In this document: piece after piece, positions 1 through 8,136 of the stretch
Layout of the letters: the number at the start of each line of letters is the position of its first letter
How positions within the stretch are numbered: position 1 is the first letter of the stretch
Position numbers and translations under genes: made by a program
Notes under the pieces: generated by a model
What the model was told of the DNA's origin: nothing
What the model saw: only the letters and a program-made list of their open reading frames with translations
Database searches by the model: none
From: Rhizobium sp. CF080
Lineage (GTDB): Bacteria; Pseudomonadota; Alphaproteobacteria; Rhizobiales; Rhizobiaceae
Assembly: GCF_000282095.2 (NCBI RefSeq)
Contig: NZ_AKKC02000014.1
Location: forward strand, 62,001-126,000
Reading direction: 5' to 3'
DNA: 64,000 nt

Positions 1-303
1 CTGATAGAACTGGTTCTCACCGGTTTCTTCATCTTCATCATTCTCGGCGCGACCGGGCCGAAAGCGCCGGCCGGGTTTGCTCCGATCGCAATCGGCCTTG
101 CGCTGACGCTGATCCACCTGATCTCGATCCCGGTGACCAACACATCCGTCAATCCGGCCCGTTCGACCGGCGTGGCGTTGATCGTCGGGGACTGGGCTCT
201 CGGACAGCTTTGGCTTTTCTGGGTGGCTCCGATCGTGGGCGCCGTTCTCGGCGCGCTGGCGTGGAAGCTGGTGGACGATTCGGAAGGCCGGGTCGCGGCC
301 TGA
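1..303 (+). CDS. aqpZ: Aquaporin Z, C-terminal part (truncated by window start)
   Basis: Only the last 100 residues are present; the reading frame is open from base 1 to a TGA at 301-303. The fragment carries the second aquaporin NPA box (NTSVNPARS, about residue 50 of the fragment), two clear hydrophobic helices before it and a last transmembrane helix after it (LGQLWLFWVAPIVGAVLG). This is the second half of a MIP-family water channel of the inner membrane, and the PARS context is usual for bacterial AqpZ rather than GlpF. It is followed by a strong terminator, so it is not co-transcribed with ddlB. The 5' end lies outside the window. Confidence 0.93.
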   Translation: MIELVLTGFFIFIILGATGPKAPAGFAPIAIGLALTLIHLISIPVTNTSVNPARSTGVALIVGDWALGQLWLFWVAPIVGAVLGALAWKLVDDSEGRVAA

Positions 304-334
304 TATAGGCGGAACGAAGCGTTCCTGCAGAGGT

Positions 335-373
335 TAAAAAGCCCGCGAAGCAGAGTGCGTCGCGGGCTTTTTG
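335..373 (+). terminator. Rho-independent terminator of aqpZ
   Basis: A run of A, then GCCCGCG, a short loop region, CGCGGGC and TTTTT. The A/T flanks extend the stem and the T-tract lies on the plus strand. It sits 32 bases after the aqpZ stop. Confidence 0.85.
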
Positions 374-762
374 TTGCTCTGATTTTGCCTGAGAGCGGGG
401 GGCGAGCCATGGGGCAGGGCAGCAGCGCGCTGAAATGTTTGCCTGGCTGGCGCCGTCATCATTCGTCTAAGGCCTAAGAATATTGGCGCCGGGTCTCGTG
501 AATTGTGTGTCGATTCGACCGACTCGCCCGTCGTTTTGTCGCCGTCCCGAATGTCGCCTCAAACGCGGCGTTAATATCCGACAGGTCGATTTTTCCTTTG
601 TTTTCATGCTTTTGGCTGCCCGGGTTAATCAAGGTAAACGGTTTGTTAACTATATTAGGGCACTAATGCAGGCATGCCTAACATCCGGCGGGAATCGTCT
701 GGGGAACAGGTTGGCGCAAGCGCCGCAGTTTAGAGTGAAGTCCTTTTTGGCGGGAGTGATTG
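374..762. other. Intergenic region upstream of ddlB; likely promoter region
   Basis: No convincing gene lies between the aqpZ terminator and ddlB; a 232-codon open frame here runs through ddlB in another frame. GTTAA-type words occur at 568-572, 624-628 and 645-650. Such half-sites resemble those bound by the cell-cycle regulator CtrA, which is known to act on fts genes in Caulobacter. None of the pairs has the exact TTAA-N7-TTAA spacing, so this is only suggestive. The promoter for ddlB-ftsQAZ probably lies here. Confidence 0.35.
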
Positions 763-1689
763 ATGAGCGACAAGCACGTGGCTGTTTTGATGGGAGGGTT
801 TTCCTCCGAGCGGCCTGTCAGCCTGTCCTCGGGCAATGCCTGCGCGGAGGCTCTCGAAGGCGAGGGCTATCGCGTCACCCGCGTCGATGTCGGCCGGGAT
901 GTGGCGGCGGTTCTCTCCGAACTTCGGCCGGACGTTGCCTTCAATGCCTTGCACGGACCTTTCGGCGAGGACGGCACGATCCAGGGCATCCTCGAATATC
1001 TCGAAATTCCCTATACGCATTCCGGCGTGCTGGCCTCGGCGCTTGCCATGGACAAACATCAGGCCAAGCACGTCGCCAAGGCGTCCGGCATTCCGGTCGC
1101 CGAAGCCAAGGCCATGAGTCGCTTCGATATCGGCAGTGCTCATCCGCTGAAGCCACCCTATGTGGTGAAGCCGGTGCGTGAGGGGTCTTCCTTCGGCGTC
1201 GTGATCGTCCAGGAAAATCAGTCGCATCCACCGCAGATCATCGGTTCGTCCGAGTGGCGCTACGGCGATCGCGTGCTGGTCGAGCGCTATATCTATGGCC
1301 GCGAACTGACCTGTGGCGTGATGGGCGATGTGGCGCTTGGAGTTACCGAAGTGGTGCCGCTCAGCCACGCCTTTTACGATTACGACGCGAAATATGCGGA
1401 GGGTGGTTCGAAACACGTCATTCCGGCGCAAATTTCACCGAATATTTACCAAAAGATTCAAACACTAGCGCTCAAGGCGCATCAGGCGATGGGCTGCCGT
1501 GGCGTCAGTCGCTCCGACTTTCGTTACGACGACCGCTTCTCCGAGAATGGCGAGGTTATCTGGCTGGAAATCAATACGCAGCCGGGCATGACCCCGACCT
1601 CGCTGGTGCCCGAAATGGCCGCACATGCCGGCCACTCGTTTGGTGAACTCGTCCGTTGGATGGTGGAGGACGCTACGTGTTTGCGTTGA
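763..1689 (+). CDS. ddlB: D-alanine--D-alanine ligase
   Basis: It joins two D-Ala with ATP hydrolysis to make the D-Ala-D-Ala dipeptide used by MurF for peptidoglycan precursors; cytoplasmic. The 308-residue length is normal for DdlB. The N-terminal domain opens with a Gly-rich strand (VAVLMGGFSSER). The ATP-grasp part shows PYVVKPVREGSSFGV (about residue 130) and the Mg-binding end ENGEVIWLEINTQPGMTPTS (about 265-285). I start at ATG 763, which has GGGAG seven bases upstream, rather than the TTG one codon earlier. The 3' end overlaps the start of ftsQ, the usual dcw order. Confidence 0.97.
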   Translation: MSDKHVAVLMGGFSSERPVSLSSGNACAEALEGEGYRVTRVDVGRDVAAVLSELRPDVAFNALHGPFGEDGTIQGILEYLEIPYTHSGVLASALAMDKHQAKHVAKASGIPVAEAKAMSRFDIGSAHPLKPPYVVKPVREGSSFGVVIVQENQSHPPQIIGSSEWRYGDRVLVERYIYGRELTCGVMGDVALGVTEVVPLSHAFYDYDAKYAEGGSKHVIPAQISPNIYQKIQTLALKAHQAMGCRGVSRSDFRYDDRFSENGEVIWLEINTQPGMTPTSLVPEMAAHAGHSFGELVRWMVEDATCLR

Positions 1690-2609
1690 TCGGCAGAAAG
1701 GCGGGTGGACCGCGCGGCCGTTCTCAGGCTCATTATCTCGGTGCCGAAGAGCGCCGGGTGCTTCCTCGCCCGCTTCGCCGGGTGTTTCGCTTCTGCGTCA
1801 GCCTCGCCACCGGTCGCATCCATATCCCGGCCCATACCGGAACGGTTGCCGCCGCCGGCTTCTTCGCGGCGGTCGGTCTCTACGGCATGTCGCTTGGCGG
1901 TCACGGCCAGACGGTCGCCCAGGCGACCACGGCTGCGGTCGGCTTTGCGATCGAGGATGTGCGCGTCTCGGGCAATGACCAGACGTCCGAAATCGACATC
2001 CTGCAGCTTCTCGGCCTCGACGGCACGACCTCGCTTGTCGCCCTCGATATCGATTCGGCCCGCCGCAAGCTGTCCGCGCTTCCCTGGGTTCAGTATGCCG
2101 AAGTTCGCAAGATCTATCCGAAGACGATCGAGGTGATGCTGAAGGAACGTCAGGCTTTTGGCATCTGGCAGCATGGTTCCGAGCTGTCGCTGATCGAAAA
2201 GAACGGCAGCGTGATCGCGCCGCTGCGCGACAACAAGTTCGCCTCGCTCCCGCTGTTTGTCGGCCGCGATGCCGAAACGGCTGCCGCCTCCTTCGAGGAT
2301 GCGATGTCGAGCTGGCCTGAGCTGAAAAATCGCGTGAAGGCCTATGTCCGCATCGCCAGCCGTCGCTGGGATCTGCATCTCGACAACGGCGTCGTGCTGA
2401 AGCTGCCGGAAGACAACGTCGCCAAGGCGCTCGCCGTGCTCGCTCGCCTCGAAAAGGAGCAGGGTTTGCTGGAGCGGGATGTCGCCGCGGTCGATCTTAG
2501 GCTTGAGGATCGCACGACCATTCAGCTGACCTCCGGCGCCATGGATCGCCGCAAGGAGGCGCTCGATGCGCGGACCAAGGCCCTGAAGAAACTGGGAGAG
2601 CAGTCTTGA
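1677..2609 (+). CDS. ftsQ: Cell division protein FtsQ
   Basis: A bitopic inner-membrane protein that links early and late divisome proteins (FtsA/FtsZ side to FtsL/FtsB/FtsW/FtsI). A basic cytoplasmic tail precedes one transmembrane helix (about residues 50-75, TVAAAGFFAAVGLYGM). Then come a POTRA domain (IEDVRVSGNDQTSEIDILQ) and the FtsQ/DivIB domain (ALPWVQYAEVRKIYP; NGVVLKLP near the end). I prefer GTG 1677, preceded by a GGTGGAGGA ribosome site, to the in-frame ATG 1656. It overlaps ddlB by 13 bases and the ftsA start by 4, so the three genes are translationally coupled. Confidence 0.96.
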   Translation: MFALIGRKAGGPRGRSQAHYLGAEERRVLPRPLRRVFRFCVSLATGRIHIPAHTGTVAAAGFFAAVGLYGMSLGGHGQTVAQATTAAVGFAIEDVRVSGNDQTSEIDILQLLGLDGTTSLVALDIDSARRKLSALPWVQYAEVRKIYPKTIEVMLKERQAFGIWQHGSELSLIEKNGSVIAPLRDNKFASLPLFVGRDAETAAASFEDAMSSWPELKNRVKAYVRIASRRWDLHLDNGVVLKLPEDNVAKALAVLARLEKEQGLLERDVAAVDLRLEDRTTIQLTSGAMDRRKEALDARTKALKKLGEQS

Positions 2610-3937
2610 GCGTATTCGGTTCCTCCCATTTCGGCCTGCCGCGCATGAAGCCGCTGTCTTCCAAACGCAGCCATGTTGTCTCGGTCTTGGATATCGGCTC
2701 CACCAAGGTGGTCTGCATGATCGCCCGGCTGACGCCGCGCCAGGAAAGCCAGGTTCTGCCGGGCCGCACCCACAATATCGAGATCATCGGCATCGGCCAT
2801 CAGCGCTCGCGCGGCGTGAAGTCCGGGGTGATCGGTGATCTCGACGCTGCTGAAAACGTCGTTCGTCTCGCGGTCGATGCCGCCGAGCGTATGGCGGGGC
2901 TTACCGTCGACAGCCTGATCGTCAATGTCTCCGCCGGCCGCATCACCAGCGACGTCTATACTGCGACGATCGATCTCGGTGGCCAGGAAGTGGAAGAGGC
3001 GGACCTCAAGAAGGTTCTGATCGCGGCAAGCCAGCAGTCGCTGCGCCAGGATCGTGCCATCCTCCATTCGCTTCCGACCGGCTTCTCGCTCGACGGCGAG
3101 CGCGGCATCCGCGATCCGCTGGCGATGTTCGGCGACACACTCGGCGTCGACATGCATGTCGTGGCTGCCGAGCGCGCCACGTTGAAGAACCTCGAACTCT
3201 GCGTCAATCGCGCCCACCTCTCGGTCGAGGGCATGGTTGCGACCCCCTATGCCAGCGGCCTTGCGGCGCTTGTCGACGACGAAGTCGAACTCGGTTGCGC
3301 GGCGATCGACATGGGCGGCGGCACGACGACGATCTCGGTCTTTGCCGAGGGCAAGCTCGTCCACACGGATGCGATCAGCCTGGGCGGTCATCATGTGACC
3401 ACCGACCTTGCCCGGGGCCTGTCGACCCGTATCGAGGATGCGGAGCGCATGAAGGTCGTGCACGGTTCGGCGCTCGCCAACGGCTCCGACGAGCGCGACG
3501 TGATCTCCGTTCCGCCGATCGGCGAGGACGACCGCGACCAGCCGACTCAGGTGCCGCGCTCGCTGGTTACCCGCATCGTGCAGGCCCGCATCGAAGAAAC
3601 GCTCGAACTCATCCGCGACCGCATCCAGAAGTCGGGTTTCAGCCCGATCGTGGGAAAACGCGTCGTGCTGACCGGTGGTGCCAGCCAGCTCACCGGTCTT
3701 TCGGAAACGGCGCGCCGCATCCTGGCGCGCAACGTCCGGATCGGCCGCCCGATGGGTGTCTCGGGCCTGCCGACGGCAGCCAAGGGACCGGCGTTTTCGA
3801 CGGCGGTCGGCCTGATGATCTATCCGCAGGTCGCGGATCTAGAAACACACGCTTCGCAGAGCGGCCTGATGGCTTCGCTGGGAAGCGGCAATGGCCGGCT
3901 GGCCCGCGTCGGACAGTGGCTGAAAGAAAGTTTTTGA
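2606..3937 (+). CDS. ftsA: Cell division protein FtsA
   Basis: An actin-fold ATPase that tethers FtsZ to the membrane and recruits later division proteins. It is 443 residues and shows the phosphate-1 loop VLDIGSTKVVCMI (about residue 28), the SHS2/1C insertion, phosphate-2 AAIDMGGGTTTISVF (about 235) and the adenosine motif VLTGGASQLTG (about 355). The last residues, GRLARVGQWLKESF, look like the amphipathic membrane-targeting helix. Start is TTG 2606 (reads MSVFGSSHFGLPR) with GGGAGAG upstream; it overlaps the ftsQ stop. ATG 2645 is a weaker alternative. Confidence 0.97.
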   Translation: MSVFGSSHFGLPRMKPLSSKRSHVVSVLDIGSTKVVCMIARLTPRQESQVLPGRTHNIEIIGIGHQRSRGVKSGVIGDLDAAENVVRLAVDAAERMAGLTVDSLIVNVSAGRITSDVYTATIDLGGQEVEEADLKKVLIAASQQSLRQDRAILHSLPTGFSLDGERGIRDPLAMFGDTLGVDMHVVAAERATLKNLELCVNRAHLSVEGMVATPYASGLAALVDDEVELGCAAIDMGGGTTTISVFAEGKLVHTDAISLGGHHVTTDLARGLSTRIEDAERMKVVHGSALANGSDERDVISVPPIGEDDRDQPTQVPRSLVTRIVQARIEETLELIRDRIQKSGFSPIVGKRVVLTGGASQLTGLSETARRILARNVRIGRPMGVSGLPTAAKGPAFSTAVGLMIYPQVADLETHASQSGLMASLGSGNGRLARVGQWLKESF

Positions 3938-3964
3938 TGCGAGGGGCGTAGGCCCCCGCGCATC
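3936..3964 (+). repeat. Hairpin overlapping the ftsA stop codon, upstream of ftsZ
   Basis: GATGCG ... CGCATC outer arms and GGGG ... CCCC inner arms fold into one hairpin, with a small bulge. It begins in the last base-pairs of the ftsA stop and ends 62 bases before the ftsZ start. There is no T-tract, so it is not a classical terminator; it could be a processing or stability element. Confidence 0.5.
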
Positions 3965-4026
3965 GGAGAAGAGTTGCAATGAATTGGCCGGCGGCGATAC
4001 GGCCAGCAAAAGAAGGAACTGGTGCA

Positions 4027-5820
4027 ATGACCATCAAGCTGCAAAAGCCTGATATCACCGAGTTGAAGCCTCGGATTACCGTGTTTGGCGTCGGTGGCGG
4101 GGGTGGCAACGCCGTCAACAACATGATCACTGCCGGCCTCGAAGGCGTCGACTTCGTCGTCGCCAATACCGATGCCCAGGCGCTGACCATGACCAAGGCC
4201 GAGCGCATCATCCAGATGGGGGCTCGGGTCACCGAAGGTCTCGGCGCCGGTTCGCAGCCGGAAGTCGGCCGCGCCGCCGCGGAAGAATGCCTCGACGAGA
4301 TCGTCGATCACCTGCATGGCACTCATATGTGCTTCGTCACCGCCGGCATGGGCGGCGGTACCGGCACGGGTGCAGCACCGGTCGTCGCGCAGGCCGCCCG
4401 CTCGAAGGGCATCCTGACCGTCGGCGTCGTCACCAAGCCGTTCCACTTCGAAGGCCAGCGCCGTATGCGCCTTGCCGAATCCGGCATCCAGGAACTGCAG
4501 AAGTCGGTCGACACGCTGATCGTCATCCCGAACCAGAACCTCTTCCGCATCGCCAATGACAAGACGACCTTCGCCGACGCATTCGCGATGGCCGACCAGG
4601 TTCTCTATTCGGGCGTCGCCTGCATTACCGACCTGATGGTCAAGGAAGGCCTGATCAACCTCGACTTCGCCGACGTCCGTTCGGTGATGCGCGAGATGGG
4701 CCGCGCGATGATGGGTACCGGCGAAGCATCCGGCCCGGGCCGCGCCATGCAGGCCGCCGAGGCTGCCATCGCCAATCCGCTGCTCGACGAGACCTCGATG
4801 AAGGGCGCCCAGGGCCTCCTGATCTCGATCACCGGCGGCCGCGACCTGACGCTCTTCGAAGTCGATGAAGCCGCGACCCGTATCCGCGAGGAAGTCGATC
4901 CGGATGCCAACATCATCCTCGGCGCGACTTTCGACGAAGCGCTCGAAGGCCTGATCCGCGTGTCGGTCGTGGCGACCGGCATCGATCGTGCCGCCGGCGC
5001 CGTCGACATCCGTGCCGCCGAAATCCGCGCCGCCGCAAAGCCGATCATCCGCCCGTCGGCAGCGATTGCTCCGGCTCCGGTTGCCGCTCAGCCGGCTCCG
5101 GTCATGCAGGCAGCTCCGGTTCCGAAGCCGGTCGTCGATCCGATCGCCGAGACGATCCGCATGGCGGAAGCCGAGATGGAACGCGAACTCGCGATCGCCG
5201 AACCGCAGCAGCAGTATGCGGCACAGGCACCCCAGCCGGTCGCTCAGCAGCCGGTGATGCAGCAGCCGGAAGAGTTCCGCCCGCAGAGCCGCATCTTCGG
5301 TGCTGCTCCGGAAGCGCCCGCACCGGTGATGAGCCGCCCGGCTCCGGCCCCGCAGCCGGCACCGGTTCAGCATCACGTGCAGCCGCAGCCTGCCCCGGTG
5401 ATGAGCCAGCCGGCTCCGCGCCCGGCGCAGCCGGTCTATCGCGAGCCGATCGCGCCTTCGATGTCGCAGGTGGTCGAACCGGTTCGCATGCCGAAGGTCG
5501 AGGATTTCCCGCCGGTCGTGAAGGCCGAGATGGATCACCGCGCCCAGCCGGTACAGCATGTACAGGAAGAGCGCGGCCCGATGGGTCTCCTGAAGCGGAT
5601 CACCAATTCGCTCGGCCGCCGCGAAGAGGAAGAGCCTGCTCACGTCGAGCCGGCAGCACCGGCTCCGGCCCCGCAGCAGCGTCGTCCGCTGTCGGCGGAA
5701 GCCAGCCTCTACGCACCGCGCCGCGGCAATCTCGACGATCACGGACGTGCGGTTCCGCAGGCCCATCACGAGGAAGACCAGCTCGAAATTCCGGCCTTCC
5801 TGCGCCGTCAATCGAACTGA
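4027..5820 (+). CDS. ftsZ: Cell division protein FtsZ (long-linker form)
   Basis: A tubulin-fold GTPase that forms the division ring. It is 597 residues, against about 380-400 for many FtsZ, but the usual size for rhizobial FtsZ1. The G-box GMGGGTGTGAAP lies near residue 108, the T7 loop NLDFADVRSVM near 207, and the GTPase and activation domains end near 320. A Pro/Ala/Gln-rich low-complexity linker of about 260 residues follows, then the conserved C-terminal peptide LEIPAFLRRQ that binds FtsA. I start at ATG 4027 (MTIKLQKPD), after AGAAGGAAC; ATG 3979 would add 16 residues lacking family similarity. It is followed by a strong terminator. Confidence 0.97.
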   Translation: MTIKLQKPDITELKPRITVFGVGGGGGNAVNNMITAGLEGVDFVVANTDAQALTMTKAERIIQMGARVTEGLGAGSQPEVGRAAAEECLDEIVDHLHGTHMCFVTAGMGGGTGTGAAPVVAQAARSKGILTVGVVTKPFHFEGQRRMRLAESGIQELQKSVDTLIVIPNQNLFRIANDKTTFADAFAMADQVLYSGVACITDLMVKEGLINLDFADVRSVMREMGRAMMGTGEASGPGRAMQAAEAAIANPLLDETSMKGAQGLLISITGGRDLTLFEVDEAATRIREEVDPDANIILGATFDEALEGLIRVSVVATGIDRAAGAVDIRAAEIRAAAKPIIRPSAAIAPAPVAAQPAPVMQAAPVPKPVVDPIAETIRMAEAEMERELAIAEPQQQYAAQAPQPVAQQPVMQQPEEFRPQSRIFGAAPEAPAPVMSRPAPAPQPAPVQHHVQPQPAPVMSQPAPRPAQPVYREPIAPSMSQVVEPVRMPKVEDFPPVVKAEMDHRAQPVQHVQEERGPMGLLKRITNSLGRREEEEPAHVEPAAPAPAPQQRRPLSAEASLYAPRRGNLDDHGRAVPQAHHEEDQLEIPAFLRRQSN

Positions 5821-5857
5821 TTTCCACTCGAGTTAAAGACGGTCACGAAATGTGAAG

Positions 5858-5885
5858 AAGGCCCGGATCACGCGTCCGGGCCTTC
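5858..5885 (+). terminator. Terminator after ftsZ
   Basis: AAGGCCCGGA / TCCGGGCCTT, perfect 10-bp arms with a short loop, followed by CGCTCGTTTTGT. It ends the ddlB-ftsQAZ unit 37 bases after the ftsZ stop. Confidence 0.85.
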
Positions 5886-6086
5886 GCTCGTTTTGTCAAT
5901 CAAGACGCAGGGTTAACAACGTAACAATCCGAAATGAACAGTGATTTGGATTGTGCCGGACGGCTGCGTATGAAGGACGCTAAGGGACGCCAAAAGAGAT
6001 CGACCGATTCAGGTGATCGGTCCAGCGGCGCTCAAGAAATTCGGATCCATTTTCTTTACGGATCCGGCGAAAAGAAGGCAGCAGGA

Positions 6087-7043
6087 ATGACCATCGGACT
6101 GTTCGGTTTCCAGACCACCATCGCTTCCCCGGTAACCCTCAAGGGAATTGGTGTTCATTCTGGAGCCCCCGTCAGCCTCACTTTTCAGCCTGCCGAAGCC
6201 GGCACCGGCGTGATCTTCACGCGTCTTCTGGACGACGGCAGCTCGGTCGAATATCGCGCTGTCTCCTCCCAGGTCGGCAATACCGATCTCTGCACCGTTC
6301 TCGGCACGTCGCTGACCCGCTCCGTCGCGACGATCGAACATGTGATGGCCGCGATTTATGCGCTGGGCGTCGACAACCTCATGGTCGAAGTCGACAGCGG
6401 CGAGATGCCGATCATGGACGGTAGCTCCCTTCCGTTCATCGAAGCCATCGAGCAGGTCGGCATCGTCAATCTCGGCATCAAGCGCCGTTATATCCGCGTC
6501 CTGAAGCCGGTCCGTATCGACGTCGGCGCGTCCTGGTCGGAATTCCGGCCCTATGACGGCACGCGCTTCGAGGTGGAAATCGACTTCTCTTCGCCGCTGA
6601 TCGGCCGCCAGAGCTGGAAGGGCGACCTGACCGCTGCGACCTTCAAGCAGGAACTCTCCCGGGCCCGGACCTTCGGTTTCATGCGCGACGTGGAACGTCT
6701 CTGGGCCGCCGGCTACGCACTTGGTTCCTCGCTCGAAAATTCGGTCGTCATCTCGGACGACGACACGATCGTCAACGTCGAGGGCCTTCGTTACAAGGAC
6801 GAATTCGTCCGCCACAAGACGCTCGATGCCGTCGGCGACCTGGCGCTTGCCGGCGCCCAGTTCATTGGCTGCTACCGCTCCTATCGCGGCGGCCACAAGA
6901 TGAATGCCAATGCGCTGAAGGCGCTGATGAGCGACCCGACGGCTTACGAGGTCGTCGAGGCTCCGTCGTCGCGGGCGGCTCGCGTGCGGGCACGGGAGTT
7001 CGTACCGGTCAACGTGCCGGAACTGTCATCCTGGTTTGCCTGA
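6087..7043 (+). CDS. lpxC: UDP-3-O-acyl-N-acetylglucosamine deacetylase
   Basis: The zinc-dependent committed step of lipid A synthesis; cytoplasmic. It is 318 residues. Motifs seen are SVATIEHVMAAIYALGVDN (zinc His), the MDGSSLPF turn, YKDEFVRHKTLDAVGDLALAG (second zinc His and Asp) and YRSYRGGHKMN (catalytic His). I start at ATG 6087 (MTIGLFGFQTTI) with AGGCAGCAGGA just upstream. The open frame extends 51 codons further 5', but that part has no family-like sequence and lies in the leader after the ftsZ terminator. It has its own terminator. Confidence 0.97.
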   Translation: MTIGLFGFQTTIASPVTLKGIGVHSGAPVSLTFQPAEAGTGVIFTRLLDDGSSVEYRAVSSQVGNTDLCTVLGTSLTRSVATIEHVMAAIYALGVDNLMVEVDSGEMPIMDGSSLPFIEAIEQVGIVNLGIKRRYIRVLKPVRIDVGASWSEFRPYDGTRFEVEIDFSSPLIGRQSWKGDLTAATFKQELSRARTFGFMRDVERLWAAGYALGSSLENSVVISDDDTIVNVEGLRYKDEFVRHKTLDAVGDLALAGAQFIGCYRSYRGGHKMNANALKALMSDPTAYEVVEAPSSRAARVRAREFVPVNVPELSSWFA

Positions 7044-7064
7044 GAAAGTTGATCCAGTCGACTC

Positions 7065-7096
7065 GGCCGCTTCCCCGGAAGCGGCCTTTTTCTTTT
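7065..7096 (+). terminator. Terminator after lpxC
   Basis: GGCCGCTTCC / GGAAGCGGCC perfect arms with a 2-base loop, followed by TTTTTCTTTT. A textbook intrinsic terminator 22 bases after the lpxC stop. Confidence 0.9.
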
Positions 7097-7283
7097 GGGA
7101 GACATGTTTCGATTTAACCTTGAAATGCCGTATTGCGGCGGCGTGCCACAAAAATGCATTAATGCCGCAGCATTGCGTTGCTCTCCCTTTGCTTTTATGG
7201 CTAGAACGGCCTGCTTGGGCAGCGGGCTTCTCAGGCGCGGGACGATCAGGAATTGTCGAATGAACCATGTAAGGTCTGTTGCA

Positions 7284-8126
7284 ATGCGTAAGACGGCAAG
7301 AGTAGCGCTTGTGTCGCTGGTGCTGGCTGGCGCCGGCTTTGGCATGACCGCCTGCCAATCGGATCCCGATATCGATATCACCAAGCTCGGTCTCGAAACG
7401 GATGCCCCGGAGACGCTCTACAACCAGGGTCTCGCCAACATGAAGGCCGGCAACCTTTCCGAAGCGAGCCGCAAGTTCGATGCGATCGACCGTCAGAACC
7501 CGTTTACCGAATGGGGCCGCAAGGCGCTCGTGATGAGCACATTCACCAAGTACCGGCTGGGCCGCAACGACGAAGCCGTCGCCACCGGCAACCGCTATAT
7601 GGCCCAGTATCCGCAGTCGCAGGATTCAGCCTATGTCCAGTATCTCGTCGGCCTCGCTTACTCCAAGCAGATCGCCGACGTGACCCAGGACCAGCGCGCC
7701 GCGGTACGCACCATCGATGCGATGAACAAGGTCGTCACCAACTATCCGAGTTCGGAATATGTCGAGGATGCGCAGGCGAAGATCCGCTTTGCGCGCGACC
7801 AGCTGGCCGGCAAGGAAATGCAGATCGGCCGCTATTACCTGGAGCGCAAGGAATATCTCGCCGCGATCCAGCGCTTCCGTAATGTCGTCGAGCAGTACCC
7901 GAACACCAACCAGGTGGAAGAGGCGCTGGCACGCCTGACCGAAGCCTATTATGCGATGGGCATTACGGAAGAGGCGCAGACCGCTGCCGCAGTCCTCGGG
8001 CGCAACTATCCCGACAGCCAGTGGTATGCCGACTCCTTCAAGCTGCTGAAGGGCAATGGCGTCGAGCCCCGCGAGAATCGCGGTTCGTGGATTTCCCGCG
8101 CCGGGGCCAAGCTGATCGGCGCATAA
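7284..8126 (+). CDS. bamD: Outer membrane protein assembly factor BamD (ComL)
   Basis: A lipoprotein of the BAM complex that helps BamA insert beta-barrel proteins in the outer membrane. There is a signal peptide with hydrophobic core (VALVSLVLAGAGFGM) and a lipobox ending TAC at about residue 22. About five TPR-like repeats follow (LYNQGLANMKAGNLSEASRKF; VQYLVGLAYSKQIADV; EARLTEAYYAMGITEEA-type helices). It is 280 residues from ATG 7284; ATG 7260, preceded by AGGA, gives MNHVRSVA plus the same protein and is equally possible. It is followed by recN after 10 bases, so probably one transcript. Confidence 0.94.
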   Translation: MRKTARVALVSLVLAGAGFGMTACQSDPDIDITKLGLETDAPETLYNQGLANMKAGNLSEASRKFDAIDRQNPFTEWGRKALVMSTFTKYRLGRNDEAVATGNRYMAQYPQSQDSAYVQYLVGLAYSKQIADVTQDQRAAVRTIDAMNKVVTNYPSSEYVEDAQAKIRFARDQLAGKEMQIGRYYLERKEYLAAIQRFRNVVEQYPNTNQVEEALARLTEAYYAMGITEEAQTAAAVLGRNYPDSQWYADSFKLLKGNGVEPRENRGSWISRAGAKLIGA

Positions 8127-8136
8127 GGTCTGAGAC

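Noticed and set aside
566..650. Candidate CtrA sites before ddlB
   Set aside because: TTAA words are present but the two-part spacing (N7) fails; left as a hint in the intergenic feature only.
3820..5811. 663-codon minus-strand frame over ftsZ
   Set aside because: It is the antisense of ftsZ; high GC third positions create long open frames. The composition (Arg/His-rich) is not protein-like and there is no family motif.
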